64,000 bases of DNA from JANQPX01 sp965204405 (lineage in GTDB: Bacteria; Pseudomonadota; Alphaproteobacteria; Geminicoccales; Geminicoccaceae). The translations under genes were made by a program, and so were the position numbers. The stretch spans positions 43,070 to 107,069 of the forward strand of contig CBDBEN010000001.1 of the NCBI GenBank assembly GCA_965204405.1, written 5' to 3'. Below the pieces are notes generated by a model. It saw only the letters and a list, made by a program, of their open reading frames with translations. It was not told the origin of the DNA and did not search any database. This document shows positions 62,508-64,000 of this stretch, in pieces. Numbering within the stretch: position 1 is the first letter of the stretch; the number at the start of each line of letters is the position of its first letter.

Positions 62508-63368
62508 CTATCCTTTGACGGCGCCGAGGGTCAGGCCCTTGACGATGTGCTTTTGCGCGACGATCGCGAAGATCAGCATGGGGATGATCGCGATGATCGA
62601 GGCGGCGGTCATCGCACCCCAGTCGAGGGCGGCATAGCCGCGAAAGCTGGTGACGCCGAGGGTCACGGTCTGCGCGCGCGAGAAGGTGAGGCCGAGGGCG
62701 ATCGCGAGCTCGTTCCAGATCCAGATCGCGTTCAGGATCGCGGTCGCGACCAGGCCGGGCAGCGTGCAGGGTATGTAGATCCGGGTCAGGATCTGCCAGT
62801 TGGAGCAACCTTCGATCCTGGCGGCCTCGTCGATCGCCGGATCGATCTCGCGAAAGAAGGACGAGAGCAGCCAGATCGAGAGGGGCAGCACATGCACCTG
62901 GTACATCAGCGCGAGGCCGACATGGGTGTCGTAGAGCCCGGTCCACTGGTAGAGCGAGAACATCGGCAGGACGAAAAGGAATTCCGGCAGCATGTAGGCG
63001 AGGATCAGCCAGCCGCCGACGATGTTGCGACCTCTGATCTTGAGGCGCGCGATCGCGTAGGCCGTCGGGATCGCGATGGCGAGGGAAAGCGCGATGCCGA
63101 GGCCGGTGACGATGACGGAATTGAGAAAGGTGTATTTGAAGGTGTCATGCGACCACAGCTTCAGGTAGTTCGCAGCCACCGGATCAAACAGCCAAAGCGG
63201 AGGATTGGCGAGCCCGTCGCGCTTCGACTTCAGCGAGGTCGCGAGCACCCAGTAGACCGGAAACAGGCTGAACAGCACCATCGTTGCCGTAAAGATATAG
63301 GCCCAGGCGGATGAGAGCCTTTTCTTGAACCAGCCTGTCGTTCCGGTGATCGCCACAGCTGACATCAA
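62508..63368 (-). CDS. Carbohydrate-type ABC permease (MalG family)
   Basis: 286 residues with six helices. The EAA loop EIDPAIDEAARIEGCSNWQILTRIYIPCTLPGLVATAILN is present, and the N-terminus has FSLFPVYWVLATSLKSKRDG, typical of MalG partners. Inner-membrane channel subunit. Start overlaps the MalF-type gene by 4 bases. Confidence 0.92.
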   Translation of the reverse strand: MMSAVAITGTTGWFKKRLSSAWAYIFTATMVLFSLFPVYWVLATSLKSKRDGLANPPLWLFDPVAANYLKLWSHDTFKYTFLNSVIVTGLGIALSLAIAIPTAYAIARLKIRGRNIVGGWLILAYMLPEFLFVLPMFSLYQWTGLYDTHVGLALMYQVHVLPLSIWLLSSFFREIDPAIDEAARIEGCSNWQILTRIYIPCTLPGLVATAILNAIWIWNELAIALGLTFSRAQTVTLGVTSFRGYAALDWGAMTAASIIAIIPMLIFAIVAQKHIVKGLTLGAVKG

Positions 63369-64000
63369 GCTTCCTCACCTCGGCGCTGCAGCGCTTGCAA
63401 GGCCAATGAAATGCCGAGGATCAGAAGCGAGAACAGGATCATCGTCGCCATTGCCTTGCCGATCTGCTGGTAGCTGTAGGCAGTGCGATAAACGAAGGTC
63501 TGCACGACCTCGGTCGCGAGGCCCGGCCCCCCGCCGGTCGTGCCGAAGACGATGTCGAAGACCTTCAGCGTGTCGATCGCCCGGATAATGATCACCGTGA
63601 TCAGGAGCGAGCGCAGCATCGGAAAGCGGATCTTCCAGAAGATGGTGAATTCGCTCGCCCCTTCGACGCGCGCCGCTTCGACCGGGTCGGTTGGCAGACC
63701 ACGCAGGCCGGCGAGCATGATGATGAACACGAAGGCGGTCTGCCACCAAACATCGACGGCGACGATCGACGGCATCGCCGTCTGTGCAGCACCATAGAAC
63801 GCCGATGGGCCGAAACCGAAGGTGCCGATCAGATGATTGATGATGCCGAGAAAGGGATCGAACATGACCTTGGACATCAGCGCCACGACAATGCCAGACA
63901 CCATCAGCGGCAGCATCAAGACGGCACGGATCAGATCGGTCGGGATGGCGAGCTTGTCGACTTGGACAGCAAGATAGAAGCCCAATGCTACCTCAACGGC
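63365..64000 (-). CDS. Carbohydrate-type ABC permease (MalF family), 5' partial
   Basis: At least 211 residues; the frame is open to the right edge, so the true start lies outside. The EAA loop is GLRGLPTDPVEAARVEGASEFTIFWKIRFPMLRSLLITVI, and the helices match a MalF-like C-terminal half. The binding protein is presumably upstream, beyond the window. Confidence 0.9.
   Translation of the reverse strand, partial: AVEVALGFYLAVQVDKLAIPTDLIRAVLMLPLMVSGIVVALMSKVMFDPFLGIINHLIGTFGFGPSAFYGAAQTAMPSIVAVDVWWQTAFVFIIMLAGLRGLPTDPVEAARVEGASEFTIFWKIRFPMLRSLLITVIIIRAIDTLKVFDIVFGTTGGGPGLATEVVQTFVYRTAYSYQQIGKAMATMILFSLLILGISLALQALQRRGEEA

Overview
The window looks like a chromosome segment of an alphaproteobacterium, probably Hyphomicrobiales. 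This rests on gene style (about 60% G+C by eye, hrcA-grpE pair, phasin with TGC-rich operators, TRAP and Liv-type transporters, ABC sugar importers); no rRNA or species-diagnostic gene is present. No similarity search was run: family assignments come from motifs and order.

Left part (1-13400), core genes: the end of an iron(III)-type ABC permease, ccdA, an unusual NYN-nuclease/cold-shock fusion, a Bax-inhibitor-1 protein, a phytase-like esterase, rpmB, an MFS transporter, a diguanylate cyclase, a phasin, hrcA-grpE and argG.

Middle part (13403-54567), a probable genomic island of about 41 kb: an intact tRNA-Arg(ACG) lies at the left edge, a 45-base exact copy of its 3' part at the right edge, and a tyrosine integrase just inside the right edge. 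The cargo is metabolic. First come a secreted protein, an amidohydrolase, a sulfatase, a TRAP transporter, a branched-chain-amino-acid-type ABC transporter, and a small acyl-CoA/cyclase/SDR/cupin operon next to a divergent IclR regulator. Next is one long minus-strand block of transport genes: a dipeptide/nickel-type binding protein and two permeases without ATPases, an FmdE-like protein, a GST, then a FecBCD-type metal-chelate importer. Last is a complete [NiFe] hydrogenase locus on the plus strand.

The hydrogenase locus (38890-52137) is the most interesting region. It runs CooC-like nickel ATPase, MerR regulator, small subunit, five tiny one-helix membrane/coiled-coil proteins, large subunit, two undescribed accessory proteins, a Rieske-like protein with a degenerate ligand set, maturation protease, hypF, hypC, hypD, hypE. 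hypA and hypB are absent; the CooC-like protein with its CxC motif may supply nickel instead. A MerR-type promoter with a 20-bp spacer and central palindrome sits directly before the small subunit. The five membrane/coiled-coil genes between the two structural genes may form a membrane stalk or quinone conduit.

Right of the island (54530-58400) is a second mobile patch: a serine recombinase broken by a one-base deletion whose 3' end runs into the tRNA copy, an A+T-rich TIR-domain gene, and a second, diverged copy of the sequence that follows tRNA-Arg. From 58407 to the end is a minus-strand operon with a carbohydrate-type ABC importer, a RidA protein, two paralogous glycerol-1-phosphate-dehydrogenase-like enzymes and a broken SDR gene.
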